A stretch of 64,000 nt of DNA from Craterostigma plantagineum (taxonomy: Eukaryota > Streptophyta > Magnoliopsida > Lamiales > Linderniaceae). The stretch lies in NCBI GenBank assembly GCA_027422505.1, contig JAPQWV010000732.1, positions 62,001 through 126,000 of the forward strand, given 5' to 3'. The notes beneath the pieces are model-generated. The model did no database searches. It worked only from the letters and a program-made list of their open reading frames with translations, and was not told where the DNA came from. Within the stretch, counting starts at the first letter, position 1, and every line of letters begins with the position of its first letter. The position numbers were made by a program, and so were the translations under genes. Shown here piece after piece: positions 11,032 through 23,455 of this stretch.

Positions 11032-12861
11032 AGTCTGTTATTGAGAAAACCCTGATTTGGTATTAAGAACAACATAAGGAACGTGAATTAAAGCAGAGAA
11101 AGAACTTCAGCGAGATTAAAAGAAAACTAGACAGGCGAAGAATTAAAACTCGGACGTGAGGTAGGTGAAATCACACCTACAACACGTAAATCTCAATGTA
11201 TTTAACATGTTAATTGCTGTTTTAAATGTTTATGTGAGTATGAAGTTTTTTTTTAAGTGTTTACTTATATTTATATTGTTTGTGTGACTTTGATATGTGA
11301 TACAGCGATCGTTATGTGCCTTATGTGTTTTCAATATATTGGATGATTTATCCGACATAGGTGATTTAAGTGATTATTATAATTGATTTCTGGGCTTATG
11401 TTGGTACATGATTTTAATATGGGGTTAGGATACATTATGTGAAAATTTCCGTTATCTATGTATGTGTAAGGGTAGATGTCAGAATATGTAATGGTGGGAT
11501 CGAATGATGGTTGGGGCATTAGCTACATGGTTAGTCTTGGAATATAGGATAGAAATAGAATAGAATTTGGTGTTCCTAGGTTTTCGGCATTGACCAACAT
11601 GTGTGCATAAATTATCGTGTTTGAATTTGCTTAGCGTTTCGATGGGTTGGAGTTTGGTAAATTTTCAATAGGAAAGCAGGGATTAAGTTGGAGTGTTTTT
11701 TGGGTTTATATGTTTTGGACGTTTGAAATAATTTAGAATAGTAAGCACTTGAGAGTCTCAAAAGACTTCAGCAATGTTGGTTTTTAGGGTTTTCCACATT
11801 TAGGGTTTTTGAGTTCTGATAATTTTCAATAAAGCATCTCCGGGCTTGGGTATTATTTTTGGGCAGATAAATAAAACTTACGGGTAGATAGGATTATTTG
11901 CGAATAGAGTTAGAATTCTTTGGAGGAACTATTTTTAGAAATTTAAGAAAATAGTATTTAGAGAATTTCGAGGATTTACCGTTAGTGAATTACGTGGTGA
12001 TTGGAAATATTGTCGAGGAAAATATATATTTATTTATATGGTGTTGCAATTTTATTTGCACTACATAGCATGTCCACGATGCATTAGTGTGAGAGAGATT
12101 GATCGTGTGGTCACGATGACACTTACGGTGTCGGCGCGAGGCGTGTGGGGTAGATGTGACCGATTTTGGTCGTCGACTCGTAGTGGAGTTTGAGGGTAGT
12201 ACTAGAGCACCTGACATTATTGTCGAGGCCATTTTCGTATGAGATATGAGATGGTCTGTTTGGCGAAAGTAGCGACCTGGTAGAGATGGCTCAGGGAGAT
12301 CGCTACCAGTGTAGGCATCGCCGGGGCAGGTAGACGTCTCGGGAGAGAGCTGGGGCCGGCCGAGAGCCGATCTTCTGACTCCTTCCTTAAATGGGTTGCG
12401 CGAGGTGCCTTGTCTAGCCAAGGGCCCTGTTGTGTTGGATTATGTTAGATTAGATTGGGAAGAGTGGAAAAGTCGAGCGTGCATTTATTGCGAGGTAGTC
12501 GAGTTTGTGAGTGAGCGCACGTTGCATACATGCATGTTTCATCTACTGGGCAAGGAGCTCAGTTTACGTGTTGTAGGTACATACGAGTCCGGCGTTGATA
12601 CACGTCGCGACTAGGCAAGCTGATGCGGTGACTCCACGGAATTTTGAGGGCGGGGCAGTACATGGATGCGATCTGTGGAGGAACGTTAGGATTTTTATTA
12701 TTTTGATATTCTAGTGAGACGGCGTGTATATTATACGGCTACGTAGATGATGTCTAATTTATTATATGTTATTTTAGAAAAAGTTTTTAATAAATGGGCT
12801 TTCCGTTGCTTACGCTGCGAAAATCCGCCAAACTATTTGTTAGAAAGTGAGGGTCGTTACA
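10023..12861 (+). repeat. 3' LTR of gypsy derivative, copy 1
   Basis: It begins TGTAATACCC and ends GTCGTTACA, matching 5712-8516 with scattered substitutions and small indels. It carries a longer TA run (10981-11030) and an A run (10469-10484). Hairpin one reads ATCGTG-TGGT-CACGAT at 12102-12117. Minus-strand frames at 11990-12421 are chance ORFs over this structured region. Confidence 0.92.
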
Positions 12862-12866
12862 GCTTC
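12862..12866. repeat. Target-site duplication, right copy (GCTTC)
   Basis: Matches 5707-5711; it closes the gypsy insertion and begins the resumed SIRE sequence. Confidence 0.9.
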
Positions 12867-13690
12867 CACTAGGGTTCTGTTTTTCCTTTCAACGACCCCA
12901 TTTTGTTGAGGTGTTTTTGTGGCTGAGAATTGTTGACTAATTCCAAGTTTCTGATAAAATGCACTGAGATATTTATTCTTGAACTCAGTGCCACTGTCTG
13001 TTCGAATAACTTGAATAGTCTGTTGCAGCAGATTCTGAGTAGTGTTCAAAAAGTTGATAATCAAGTCTCTTGTCTCATCTTTGGTTCGGAGGAACTTTGT
13101 CCAAGTATAGCGAGAGAAGTCATCGACGATAACTAGCACGCTCGCTTCATTTTTCCTAATTGACATGCCGAACATTGATGCTCCTTTTGTAGTAGTATAG
13201 TTAGAAGACCGTGAACCAACTTTTTCGTGGAAATGCGTTGGAGAGATTTCATATTCAGATGAGACATTCGTTGATGCCATAAGCTATTCCTCTGTACGAT
13301 AGTCTGAGAAACACAGCTGTCGAGGACCGCACGGACGTTAGGTTGATCGTGTAAAGATTAGATTTCCGAAGTCCGTAGAGGAGTTCCATGTCCTGACTAT
13401 CCAAAGTTCTGCACCGATCAGCATGAAAGACCACTTGAAATCCTTTATCACAGAACTGGCCTATGCTGAACAAGTTATTGCGGAGGACTTCGACATAAAG
13501 ACATCTTTTATCGTCAGATTTTCCAAAATAATATCCCCGCATCCAAGAATGGGAGCTGAATCATTGTTTCCGAATCTGACTTTGCCGTTTGGTCGGTCTT
13601 TATAGTTGCTCAGCAGCTCTTGACTTCCAGTCATGTGTGTGGAGGAACTTGAGTCGAGGTACCACACATGATGGATCTGCAAAAACACGT
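12867..13690 (-). pseudogene. SIRE copia PR-INT fragment, copy 1
   Basis: On the minus strand this reads from the protease (WYLDSSSSTHMTG, where the catalytic DSG has become DSS) through the pre-integrase region to the integrase core (VDDFSRYTWTKFL, IRTDSGTEF, TPQQNGVVERKN). Frameshifts near 13400-13500 and 13260-13300 split it. The HHCC segment is shortened: the region between CLRLSYR and the core lacks the second CxxC and the first catalytic Asp, by comparison with 50910-48967. Protease loss plus the frame breaks make it non-functional. The integrase continues at 5711. Confidence 0.85.
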
Positions 13691-14867
13691 TAGAGAGCTT
13701 CAGGTACCCACTTAATCATGGGTCCTCTCAGATTAGCAGATATAGTTTTAGGTTCAGTTATGATTAGCAGATATAGTTTTCGGAGAAGTGGTTTTGGGTT
13801 TTGCCTCTTTAGGTGACTTGGCCTTTTCGGCTTTTGTCGTCCTAGGCGGAGATTTAGGAACCCATTTGGGTTGAACCTTGCAGGGAAGGTTCATTTCAGC
13901 ACGTACAAATGCTTTGGTAGGCTTGACCGAGGAAAAGATCTTTCTTTTTATAATCTCCTAAGGTGCTTTGGGGACTCAATCTTTACGGGATACCTTAGGT
14001 GAGAACAGGCATGTATAGCGCCATAAGCTTTCTTTATGGCTGGATCTTGTTTCCTACGGGTCTTCCTTGTGGCATTTGTTTCAGAATGATTATGTTTAGC
14101 TTTAGATGTAGAGCCAATTTCGAAATTAATACTTCTAAGAATGGTAGGCTGCAGAGTAAATGTAGAAGCAGTTATTTGAAACAAGGAAATGGCTATTTTA
14201 TTTTTACGAGTGTCATTTATTTGTACAGAAGGAGTAACATTATTAGGCATACTCAAATCTACTAGCTCCTTCTTAAGACTAGACACTCTCGCCTTCGACT
14301 CTAGTGCTTGCCCTAAGCTCCATGTAGACGTGGGTAAAATAGATTTAGGCTCAGCACTTTTAACAGAATTATTAATGCACTTTTGATTTTTGGAAGGTGA
14401 TTTTTCGATTTTCACGCTTTCCATAATAGCGTGAGAGGTAGTTTGGGAGGATGAGGAAGCCTTGAGATTTTCCATCTCTTTTAAGAACTTTTTCTTTTCA
14501 GCTTTGAAATTCTCTCTTTCTTTATCTAGTTTTGCTTGGAATTCCTCTGTTTGTTTTATTATAGTAGGTTTGTAGAGAGAATTTTATAATGAACATCTTT
14601 GGTTTCCTCGTGGACTGTTTGAGGGTCAGGAAGTTGAATTAAGTCAGAGACAGGTGATAATGATGGTTTCATATTCTGTCTCTTTCACTTAGTGCTGTGT
14701 AGTCAAGGGGAATTTCAGGCTTTTCTCATGGATGAATCGAAAGTATTTTGGTACGTCGATTCAGTAAAATCTCTAAGAGAGGTTACTCCTAAACCCATGT
14801 GCTTAATGTCATATATTTCTTTCTTCTGTAGAACACGTGGGTTAGTGAAACCTAAGCCTTCTTTTGG
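13691..14867 (-). pseudogene. SIRE gag-PR linker fragment, copy 1
   Basis: The minus-strand frame 14475-13948 contains the Lys/Ser-rich linker between gag and protease (VKIEKSPSKNQK, THACSHLRYPVKIESPKHL-like). Further upstream, to 14867, lie FTNPRVLQKKEIYDIKHMGL and neighbouring residues of the gag tail. The equivalent of the SIRE copy at 50940-52216 is recognisable throughout. The fragment ends abruptly at 14867 where a gypsy LTR starts, so the gag body, leader and 5' LTR are gone. Confidence 0.75.
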
Positions 14868-15545
14868 TGTAATACTCGAGTCCCGTGAGTAAGCCGGCCA
14901 ATAAATATGCATGCATTTTATATGCCTTATGTGATTGCATGTGTGTGTTTATGTGATTTCATGCTAACCGTGATATGATATATGTTATGTGTAACCAAGA
15001 CAATGGACTGGATAAGAAATTAAGTCGGGACTTAGGACTAATTGCACATAAGTATATAATTTCGGTAGAAGAAATCAGGAAACTTGAACCATCTAATTTT
15101 AATAAGTTCAATTTGGGCTTCACCAAGTACTAACCCATACCAATATCGAAATAGGCCCAATTATTAAAGATAAATATGGATTGTTTAGACTTTAACTTAG
15201 GCCAAATCTAAAGCCCAAAATCATAGAAAAATACTTATTATGTGATAAGATTAAGGATTGCTTAAACTAAAGCAAAAAGGACGTCACCTAATAAGTGTCA
15301 AATCATTCGTTAAACTCAAGACATTCATGTATATCTTATAAGATAAATATTAAGAAAGGCACACTTCAATCAACGAAAGAAACTCAACAGCAAAAGAGTC
15401 TTCAAGCAACAATAAGGAATTAAGTGGCATAGGAATTCAATCAAATCAAACCTCTGATTTTTGACTAAGAAAGGTAAAACCTTATTACTAATACATATGC
15501 TTCTCTTATCCTTAAACGTATATTCGATATCTCAGTTTTTGTATT
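14868..15545 (+). repeat. Truncated gypsy LTR fragment
   Basis: It starts TGTAATACTCGAGTCCCGTG and then AAGCCGGCCAATAAAT, which matches the LTR start of the Tekay element at 38779-41215 read on its own strand. No PBS, PPT or LTR 3' end follows; similarity fades into SIRE LTR sequence near 15545. The right limit is approximate. It is the left part of an LTR, left by truncation. Confidence 0.6.
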
Positions 15546-15918
15546 ACTAAAGTATGCTAACTAGGGTTTGTAGAGTGTATAGTTTAACTGTGGTTGATTT
15601 TATTAGTTGTCTTTGTAATTAGGGGCATTTTGTATAGTAGTCCTTGGATTAGGACTAGTTTGATATTTATACCAAGTTTGTTTGGTATAAATACATGTAA
15701 ACAAATTGTGCTGAATAGAGAAAGTTCTGAAAATTGATCCGAAAGGCTTGCAATTCAAATTCTAGAGAGAAGAAACAATAGTAACTTTCTCACTCTACTC
15801 GAATTCTCTCTCTTGTTCTTCATTTGAGTCTTTCGATCGAAATTCAACGTCGATCATTATCATCGAATTGCTTACAATTTATGCCTAGGATCGTAGAGTT
15901 GTTAATCGTAGGACCTAA
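15546..15918 (+). repeat. SIRE copia 5' LTR (partial), copy 1
   Basis: A TATAAATA box (15686-15693) and a following ~220-base stretch end at the Met-tRNA primer site, as expected for the promoter and R/U5 of a copia LTR. The left end is not a clean TG because the neighbouring gypsy LTR fragment truncates it, so the start is approximate. Confidence 0.6.
15686..15693 (+). promoter_or_regulatory. TATA box of SIRE LTR
   Basis: TATAAATA in the SIRE LTR, about 230 bases before the primer site. It is repeated in unit 2 at 26278-26285. Confidence 0.65.
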
Positions 15919-15922
15919 CGAT

Positions 15923-15934
15923 TGGTATCAGAGC
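15923..15934 (+). promoter_or_regulatory. SIRE primer binding site, copy 1
   Basis: TGGTATCAGAGC, complementary to initiator tRNA-Met, directly after the SIRE LTR. Confidence 0.9.
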
Positions 15935-16688
15935 AGATTCGTTCTGTTTTGAATTGAAAATTGTTAAAATTGGATTGAAAATCATTTTATGATTATTGTT
16001 CATCGAAGAACAGATTGGCGCGAAAAATTATTTTTGTTCCAGTAGCTTAATTTGTGCTTAATTGACTTAAATTTGATGTTTCTGTGGTCGTTTAAGTGCT
16101 AAATGTTGATTGCGATCAGATTTGTAGCTGTTTGAACTTTGATTTAAGAATTAAATTGATTCTGTGATTTACTGTTTGCGAAGAACATGAAGAACATGTT
16201 CTGATTTTGATCAATTTCGACATATTTTGCTTCATAACGTGTTTAATTGCTTGTTCGTGCGTAGTTAGTAAATGAATGCGAGCAATTACCTAAAATTTCA
16301 CTGTCTAATTAGTTGTTTTTGCTTGAATTTGTGTTAATCGTATTCTGTGATTTTCCTCGATCGTTCTAATTTTTCTCGCTAGGTTTACGATCGGATTAAT
16401 ATCTCGATCGAAAAACTTGGCGCGAGAATTTTTCTCGGTCAGAATACGAAGTCAGCGCTAGAATCATCAACACTAGAAACGATTTTAGTTAGAAATATTT
16501 CTCGAGCATTATTCAGCGAAAATCTTTTTTGAGAGAGACCAATTTTGACTTTGCATGCGTAAAACTTTCTCTCGAAAAACGTTTTCTGTCAGACCTTTAA
16601 CGTTTGACCAGGCGAAAATCATTTACACGCGAGAAACTTTTCCAGTCAACAGATTTATTTTGACTTGTCGAGAAACTTACTAACGTAC
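15935..16688 (+). other. SIRE 5' leader, truncated by duplication junction
   Basis: Non-coding leader between the primer site and gag, with a GATCG/CTCGAAAA-rich second half. It is cut at 16688, where unit 2 begins inside a gypsy LTR. The uncut leader is at 26527-27588. Confidence 0.8.
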
Positions 16689-17244
16689 TGTTAATTAGGA
16701 AGGCATCATTGTCACTTAATTATTTACACATGTAAGATATAGGATACGGAAAAACAATAGGACAAGCAAAATGAAAGTGTTTCATCTTATAGCATTTGGA
16801 AATAACTGTAAGGAAAAATAATTCTTATTATATGTAAGAGTTTCGATAACTTGTCAATGGTGAAATTACTTTATAACTAAAATGATATATGCCACATACC
16901 TATCATGACTTTAATATATATCTAATACATCATTAAACCATTACAAATTCGTTACTCTCACTTTTGTCTCATACTTATCACCACTTTAATATATACATAT
17001 CTAATATATAATTGAGTGGAACCATGAGAGAGACAATTAAGCTAAGAGAGAAGGCATGTTAAAGTTTTCGTATTAGAGTATATACATTAACATGAATATA
17101 TTAGTATCAATCATAGTTAGATAAAGACACAAAGATAAGATCAATATTGACAACTACTAAAGGTGAAAGGGGCGATTTTTCCTTTGCTTGATTAAGGAGG
17201 AAAATGATTTGTGAATTTAGTAGTTATTTAACCCACTTATCATA

Positions 17245-17282
<38 letters not shown>

Positions 17283-19115
17283 AGTCTGTTATTATGAAAA
17301 CCCTGAGTTGATATTAAGAACAACATAACGAACGTGAATTAAAGCAGAGAAAGAACTTCAGCGAGTGCAAAAGAAAACTAGACAGGCGAAGAATTAAAAC
17401 TCGGACGTGAGGTAGGTGAAATCACACCTACAACACGTAAATCTCAATGTATTTAACATGTTAATTGCTGTTTTAAATGTTTATGTGAGTATGAAGTTTT
17501 CTTTTTAAGTGTTTACTTATATTTATATTGTTTGTGTGACTTTGATATGTGATACAGCGATCGTTACGTGCCGTATGTGTTTTCAATATATTGGATGATT
17601 TATCCGACATAGGTGATTTATGTGATTATTATAATTGATTTCTGGGCTTATGTTGGTACATGATTTTAATATGGGGTTAGGATACATTATGTGAAAATTT
17701 CTGTTATCTATGTGTTAGGGTAGATGTCAGAATATGTAATGGTGGGAATCGAATGATGGTTGGGGCATTAGGTACATGGTTAGTCTTGGAATATAGGATA
17801 GAAATAGAATAGAATTTGGTGTTCCTAGGTTTTCGGCATTGACCAACATGTGTGCATAAAATTATCGTGTTTGAATTTGCTTAGCGTTTCGATGGGTTGG
17901 AGTTTGGTAAATTTTCAATAGGAAAGCAGGGATTAAGTTGGAGTGTTTTTGGGTATAGATGTTTTGGACGTTTGAAATAATTTAGAATAGTAAGCACTTG
18001 GGAGTCTCAAAAGACTTCGGCAATGTTGGTTTTTAGGGTTTTCCACATTTAGGGTTTTTGAGTTCTGATAATTTTCAATAAAGCATCTCCGGGCTTGGGT
18101 ATTATTTTTGGGCAGATAAATAAAACTTACGGGTAGATAGGATTATTTGCGAATAGAGTTAGAATTCTTTGGAGGAACTATTTTTAGAATTTTAAGAAAA
18201 TAGTATTTAGAGAATTTCGAGGATTTACCGTTAGTGAATTACGTGGTGATTGGAAATATTGTCGAGGAAAATATATATTTATTTATATAGTGTTGCATTT
18301 TTATTTGCACTACATAGCATGTCCACGATGCATTAGTGTGAGAGAGATTGACCGTGTGGTCACGGTGACACCTTACGGTGTCGGCGCGAGGCGTGTGGGG
18401 TAGATGTGACCGATTTTGGTCGTCAACTCGTGGTGGAGTTTGAGGGTAGTACTAGAGCACCTGACATTATTGTCGAGGCCATTTTCGTATGAGATATGAG
18501 ATGGTCTGTTTGGCGAAAGTAGCGACCTGGTAGAGATGGCTCAGGGAGATCGCTACCAGTGTAGGCATCGCCGGGGCAGGTAGATGTCTCGGGAGAGAGC
18601 TGGGGGCTGCCCGAGAGCCGATCTCCTGACTCCTTCCTTAAATGGGTTGCGCGAGGTGCCTAGTCTAGCCAAGGGCCCTGTTGTGTTGGATTATGTTAGA
18701 TTAGATTGGGAAGAGTGGAAAAAGTCGAGCGTGCATTTCTTGCGAGGTAGTCGAGTTTGTGAGTGAGCGCACGTTGCATACATGCATGTTTCATCTACTG
18801 GGCAAGGAGCTCAGTTTACGCGTTTGTAGGTACATACGAGTCCGGCGTTGATACACGTCGCGACTAGGCGGGCTGATGGCGGTGACTCCGCGGAATTTTG
18901 AGGGCGGGGCAGTACATGGATGCGATCTGTGAAGGAACATTAGGATTTTTAATATTTTGATATTCTAGTGATACGGCGTGTATATTATACGGCTATGTAG
19001 ACGATGTCTAATTTATTATTTGTTATTTTAGAAAAAGTTTTTAATAAATGGGTTTTCCGTTGCTTACGCTGCGAAAATCCGCCAAACTATTTGTTAGAAA
19101 GTGAGGGTCGTTACA
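16689..19115 (+). repeat. 5'-truncated gypsy 5' LTR, copy 2
   Basis: Equivalent to 6096-8516; the first 384 bases of the LTR are absent because the duplication started inside it. The hairpin pair lies at about 18353-18384. There is no target duplication on this side. Confidence 0.92.
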
Positions 19116-19117
19116 GG

Positions 19118-19129
19118 TGGTATCAGAGC
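19118..19129 (+). promoter_or_regulatory. Primer binding site, gypsy copy 2
   Basis: TGGTATCAGAGC two bases after the LTR, as in copy 1. Confidence 0.93.
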
Positions 19130-19276
19130 TTAGGTTAGAGGTTCTGTAGACTGTCCATGTACTGCCGCTCAAAATCCTGGATGATCAGCCTTGCCTGTAA
19201 GTTTTACGATTTACTTTGACTAAATGTGAAAGTGATATGTTTACTTACGTGACTACTTGTAGATAATTGTGATATA

Positions 19277-20306
19277 ATGCCGAGAACCCGTAGCGAGTAC
19301 GTAGGTAATTCGAGCCATAGAAACGAAACTGAGTCCCCTGAGAATGAACGCGACTCGACGATTATAAGACTTACAGAACTGATCCAGTGACAGTCGGATC
19401 AGATTAACGAACTTATCCATCACCGGGTTTCTTCCGAGCATCAACCGCCTCCTCAGCCTGAACGTATTGAGATCATCGGGCAACGGTTTCGAAAATTGAA
19501 CCCTCCTACCTTTGAGGACGCCACCGATCCCATTATGGCCGATGACTGGTTGCGCACCATAGAGTATATATTCTTGTATGGTAGGGTCCCTGAGGATGAA
19601 CAAGTGTTGTGTGCCGTCTCCATGCTCTAGGGGAATGCAAGGTTTTGGTGGGATACCATCAAAATCTTGGAAGACCCTATAGCTATGCCGTGGGAAAGAT
19701 TTAAGGAATTATTTCGTGATAAATATTTTACGACCCACGATCGAACTCGAAAAATGAACGAGTTCATAAACCTCAAACAGGGTGAGAAGCCTATCGCGGA
19801 ATATATCCGCAAGTTTGAGGAATTATCCCGCTTCGCCCCACACATGGTGTCGACCAATGCTTTGAAGATAGGGAAATTCCAGGTAGGTCTCAAACCCGAG
19901 ATCTACCGAGATGTTAGCATGTCTGGAACCCGAGATGTGACATTAGCTCAAGTGGCAGAACGAGCGCTTATTGCAGAACAAGCGGAGGCCCAGATTGTAG
20001 AAGCGCGAGAGGCGAAGAGAAGAAATGAGAACCAGCAAGGAAATGGGGGTAATAGGAAGCGTCAAAATTTCGAAACGGGCCCCAACAACAATCAAAAATC
20101 ACTGTCCAAAGCGGCTGAACGGACCACTAGGCCTAATCAATTGCCAAATAATGCTCCTATCCGATCATTGAACCTCGTCCCACGATGTCAACAATGTGGG
20201 CGCTTTCACATGGGCATTTGTTATGGCCCAAGACAGACCAGTGAACCAATGCTTCCGATGCGGTAAGTCGGGGCATTTCGCTCGCGACTGTCGTGCAAAC
20301 TCATAA
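19277..20306 (+). pseudogene. Gypsy gag, copy 2, broken
   Basis: Same gag as copy 1, with the same TGA (19388) and TAG (19628) stops, so both stops predate the duplication. After the TAG the frame stays open for about 200 codons to 20266, because one base present in copy 1 near 9529 is absent here. That keeps CQQCGRFHMGICYG in frame. The CCHC knuckle (20250-20291) is still in a different frame. The product would be incomplete; the copy is non-functional as a capsid gene. Confidence 0.88.
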
Positions 20307-20605
20307 CATATTTCACAAGAGCCGGCACGACTTCCATCGGTCACTGGAAGAGTGTATACTCTAACTGCTGCTGAAGAAGTCGAAACCCATCCGACGATGA
20401 CACCGGGTACGTTAATAAATTTTGATGTACTCACAAATCATGTTTATCGATCTTAAAAGTGGGGTCACACATTTAAATTTGTCGCCAAAAATGTGCTGAG
20501 TGTGGCATAAAATTTTTCCTTAATAGGGTACAGATAGACTAAAGAGTAAAAGAGATCGTTATCCCGAGTAACACCAGTCGGTGAATTTCGGGGACGAAAT
20601 TCTTT
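20307..20605 (+). pseudogene. Gypsy protease remnant, copy 2
   Basis: Equivalent of 9709-10010, with the same deletion scar that removed RT, RNase H and integrase. Two single-base indels near 20490-20510 and a shorter T run before the PPT separate it from copy 1. Confidence 0.65.
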
Positions 20606-20617
20606 AAGGGGGGAGAA
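20606..20617 (+). promoter_or_regulatory. Polypurine tract, copy 2
   Basis: AAGGGGGGAGAA before the 3' LTR start at 20618. Confidence 0.87.
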
Positions 20618-21571
20618 TGTAATACCCATAAAAATTTGATACGGGGTTATGAATATAATTTAGTGGTATATTTAAATTAGAAATTTTCAAAATATTAATT
20701 CGGGAATTTTGCGAAGATTTCCGAATATTAGAAACTTAAAAATAAATATAAATAAAATAAAATTCGAAATAAATAAAAATAAAATTTATAGATAATCAAT
20801 ATACGTCTTAATGCATGCCCTAAGTCTTATATATCTATTTCTCAATTACATGTGTTTTCATGATATGAATTCAAGTAATGATAAAATAAATAATAATATA
20901 ACCTTAACTATATAAGAAATCAAACTAGATAAACGATGAGGTGTTATCATATATAGTAATTTTTTTTTCTAATGATAGCATAGGATATAATATAATGACT
21001 GTTAATTAGGAAGGCATTATTGTCACTTAATTATTTACACATGTAAGATATAGGATACGGAAAAAAAAAAAAAAAAACACTATAGGATAAGCAAAATGAA
21101 GTGTTTCATCTTATAGCATTTGGAAATAACTGTAAGGAAAAATAATTCTTATTATATGTAAAAGTTTCGATAACTTGTCAATGGTGAAATTACTTTATAA
21201 CTAAAATGATATATGCCACATACCTATCATCACTTTAATATATATCTAATACATCATTATGTGAAACCATTACAAATTCGTACTCTCACTTTTGTCTCAT
21301 ACTTATCACCACTTTAATATATACATATCTAATATTTAATTGAGTGGAACCATGAGAGAGACAATTAAGCTAAGAGAGAAGGCATGTTAAAGTTTTCGTA
21401 TTAGAGTATATACATTAACATGAATATATTAGTATCAATCATAGTTAGATAAAGACACAAGATAAGATTAATATTGACAACTACTAAAGGTGAAAGGGAC
21501 GATTTTTCCTTTGCTTGATTAAGGAGGAAAATGATAGGTGAATTTAGTAGTTACTTAACCCACTTATCATA

Positions 21572-21629
<58 letters not shown>

Positions 21630-23455
21630 AGTCTGTTATTGAGAAAACCCTGATTTGGTATTAAGAACAACATAAGGAACGTGAATTAAAGCAGAGAAAG
21701 AACTTCAGCGAGATTAAAAGAAAACTAGACAGGCGAAGAATTAAAACTCGGACGTGAGGTAGGTGAAATCACACCTACAACACGTAAATCTCAATGTATT
21801 TAACATGTTAATTGCTGTTTTAATGTTTATGTGAGTATGAAGTTTTTTTTTAAGTGTTTACTTATATTTATATTGTTTGTGTGACTTTGATATGTGATAC
21901 AGCGATCGTTATGTGCCTTATGTGTTTTCAATATATTGGATGATTTATCCGACATAGGTGATTTAAGTGATTATTATAATTGATTTCTGGGCTTATGTTG
22001 GTACATGATTTTAATATGGGGTTAGGATACATTATGTGAAAATTTCCGTTATCTATGTATGTGTAAGGGTAGATGTCAGAATATGTAATGGTGGGATCGA
22101 ATGATGGTTGGGGCATTAGCTACATGGTTAGTCTTGGAATATAGGATAGAAATAGAATAGAATTTGGTGTTCCTAGGTTTTCGGCATTGACCAACATGTG
22201 TGCATAAATTATCGTGTTTGAATTTGCTTAGCGTTTCGATGGGTTGGAGTTTGGTAAATTTTCAATAGGAAAGCAGGGATTAAGTTGGAGTGTTTTTGGG
22301 TATAGATGTTTTGGACGTTTGAAATAATTTAGAATAGTAAGCACTTGAGAGTCTCAAAAGACTTCAGCAATGTTGGTTTTTAGGGTTTTCCACATTTAGG
22401 GTTTTTGAGTTCTGATAATTTTCAATAAGCATCTCCGGGCTTGGGTATTATTTTTGGGCAGATAAATAAAACTTACGGGTAGATAGGATTATTTGCGAAT
22501 AGAGTTAGAATTCTTTGGAGGAACTATTTTTAGAAATTTAAGAAAATAGTATTTAGAGAATTTCGAGGATTTACCGTTAGTGAATTACGTGGTGATTGGA
22601 AATATTGTCGAGGAAAATATATATATTTATATGGTGTTGCAATTTTATTTGCACTACATAGCATGTCCACGATGCATTAGTGTGAGAGAGATTGATCGTG
22701 TGGTCACGATGACACTTACGGTGTCGGCGCGAGGCGTGTGGGGTAGATGTGACCGATTTTGGTCGTCGACTCGTAGTGGAGTTTGAGGGTAGTACTAGAG
22801 CACCTGACATTATTGTCGAGGCCATTTTCGTATGAGATATGAGATGGTCTGTTTGGCGAAAGTAGCGACCTGGTAGAGATGGCTCAGGGAGATCGCTACC
22901 AGTGTAGGCATCGCCGGGGCAGGTAGACGTCTCGGGAGAGAGCTGGGGCCGGCCGAGAGCCGATCTTCTGACTCCTTCCTTAAATGGGTTGCGCGAGGTG
23001 CCTTGTCTAGCCAAGGGCCCTGTTGTGTTGGATTATGTTAGATTAGATTGGGAAGAGTGGAAAAAGTCGAGCGTGCATTTATTGCGAGGTAGTCGAGTTT
23101 GTGAGTGAGCGCACGTTGCATACATGCATGTTTCATCTACTGGGCAAGGAGCTCAGTTTACGTGTTGTAGGTACATACGAGTCCGGCGTTGATACACGTC
23201 GCGACTAGGCAAGCTGATGCGGTGACTCCACGGAATTTTGAGGGCGGGGCAGTACATGGATGCGATCTGTGGAGGAACGTTAGGATTTTTATTATTTTGA
23301 TATTCTAGTGAGACGGCGTGTATATTATACGGCTACGTAGATGATGTCTAATTTATTATATGTTATTTTAGAAAAAGTTTTTAATAAATGGGCTTTCCGT
23401 TGCTTACGCTGCGAAAATCCGCCAAACTATTTGTTAGAAAGTGAGGGTCGTTACA
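20618..23455 (+). repeat. 3' LTR of gypsy derivative, copy 2
   Basis: Equivalent of 10023-12861, ending GTCGTTACA and followed by GCTTC (23456-23460), the target duplication copied with the unit. Near 22290 it reads GGGTATAGATG like the 5' LTRs, whereas copy 1 reads GGGTTTATATG. A TA run lies at 21576-21628. Confidence 0.92.

Larger units (their letters stand above)
5712..12861 (+). mobile_element. Gypsy (Tekay-like) deletion derivative, copy 1
   Basis: A 7.15 kb element with two ~2.8 kb LTRs, a Met-tRNA primer site, gag, a scrap of protease and a polypurine tract, flanked by a GCTTC target duplication. RT, RNase H and integrase are missing, leaving only about 1.5 kb between the LTRs. The element is inserted in the integrase region of a minus-strand SIRE element. 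Gag carries in-frame stops, so the copy is non-autonomous and dead. Its LTRs differ by a few dozen visible changes, so it is clearly older than the Tekay copy at 54868. Confidence 0.9.
6096..16688. repeat. Tandem duplication unit 1 (10.59 kb)
   Basis: This block recurs head-to-tail as 16689-27281. It runs from inside the 5' LTR of the gypsy derivative through the SIRE fragment, the truncated gypsy LTR, and the SIRE 5' LTR and leader. Differences between units seen by eye are mostly single-base indels in homopolymers and TA-run lengths. Confidence 0.95.

Noticed and set aside
11990..12421. 143-codon minus-strand ORF in the gypsy LTR (and 22577-23014)
   Set aside because: It overlaps the hairpin pair and GC-rich non-coding LTR, has no family motif, and the equivalent 5' LTR breaks the frame.
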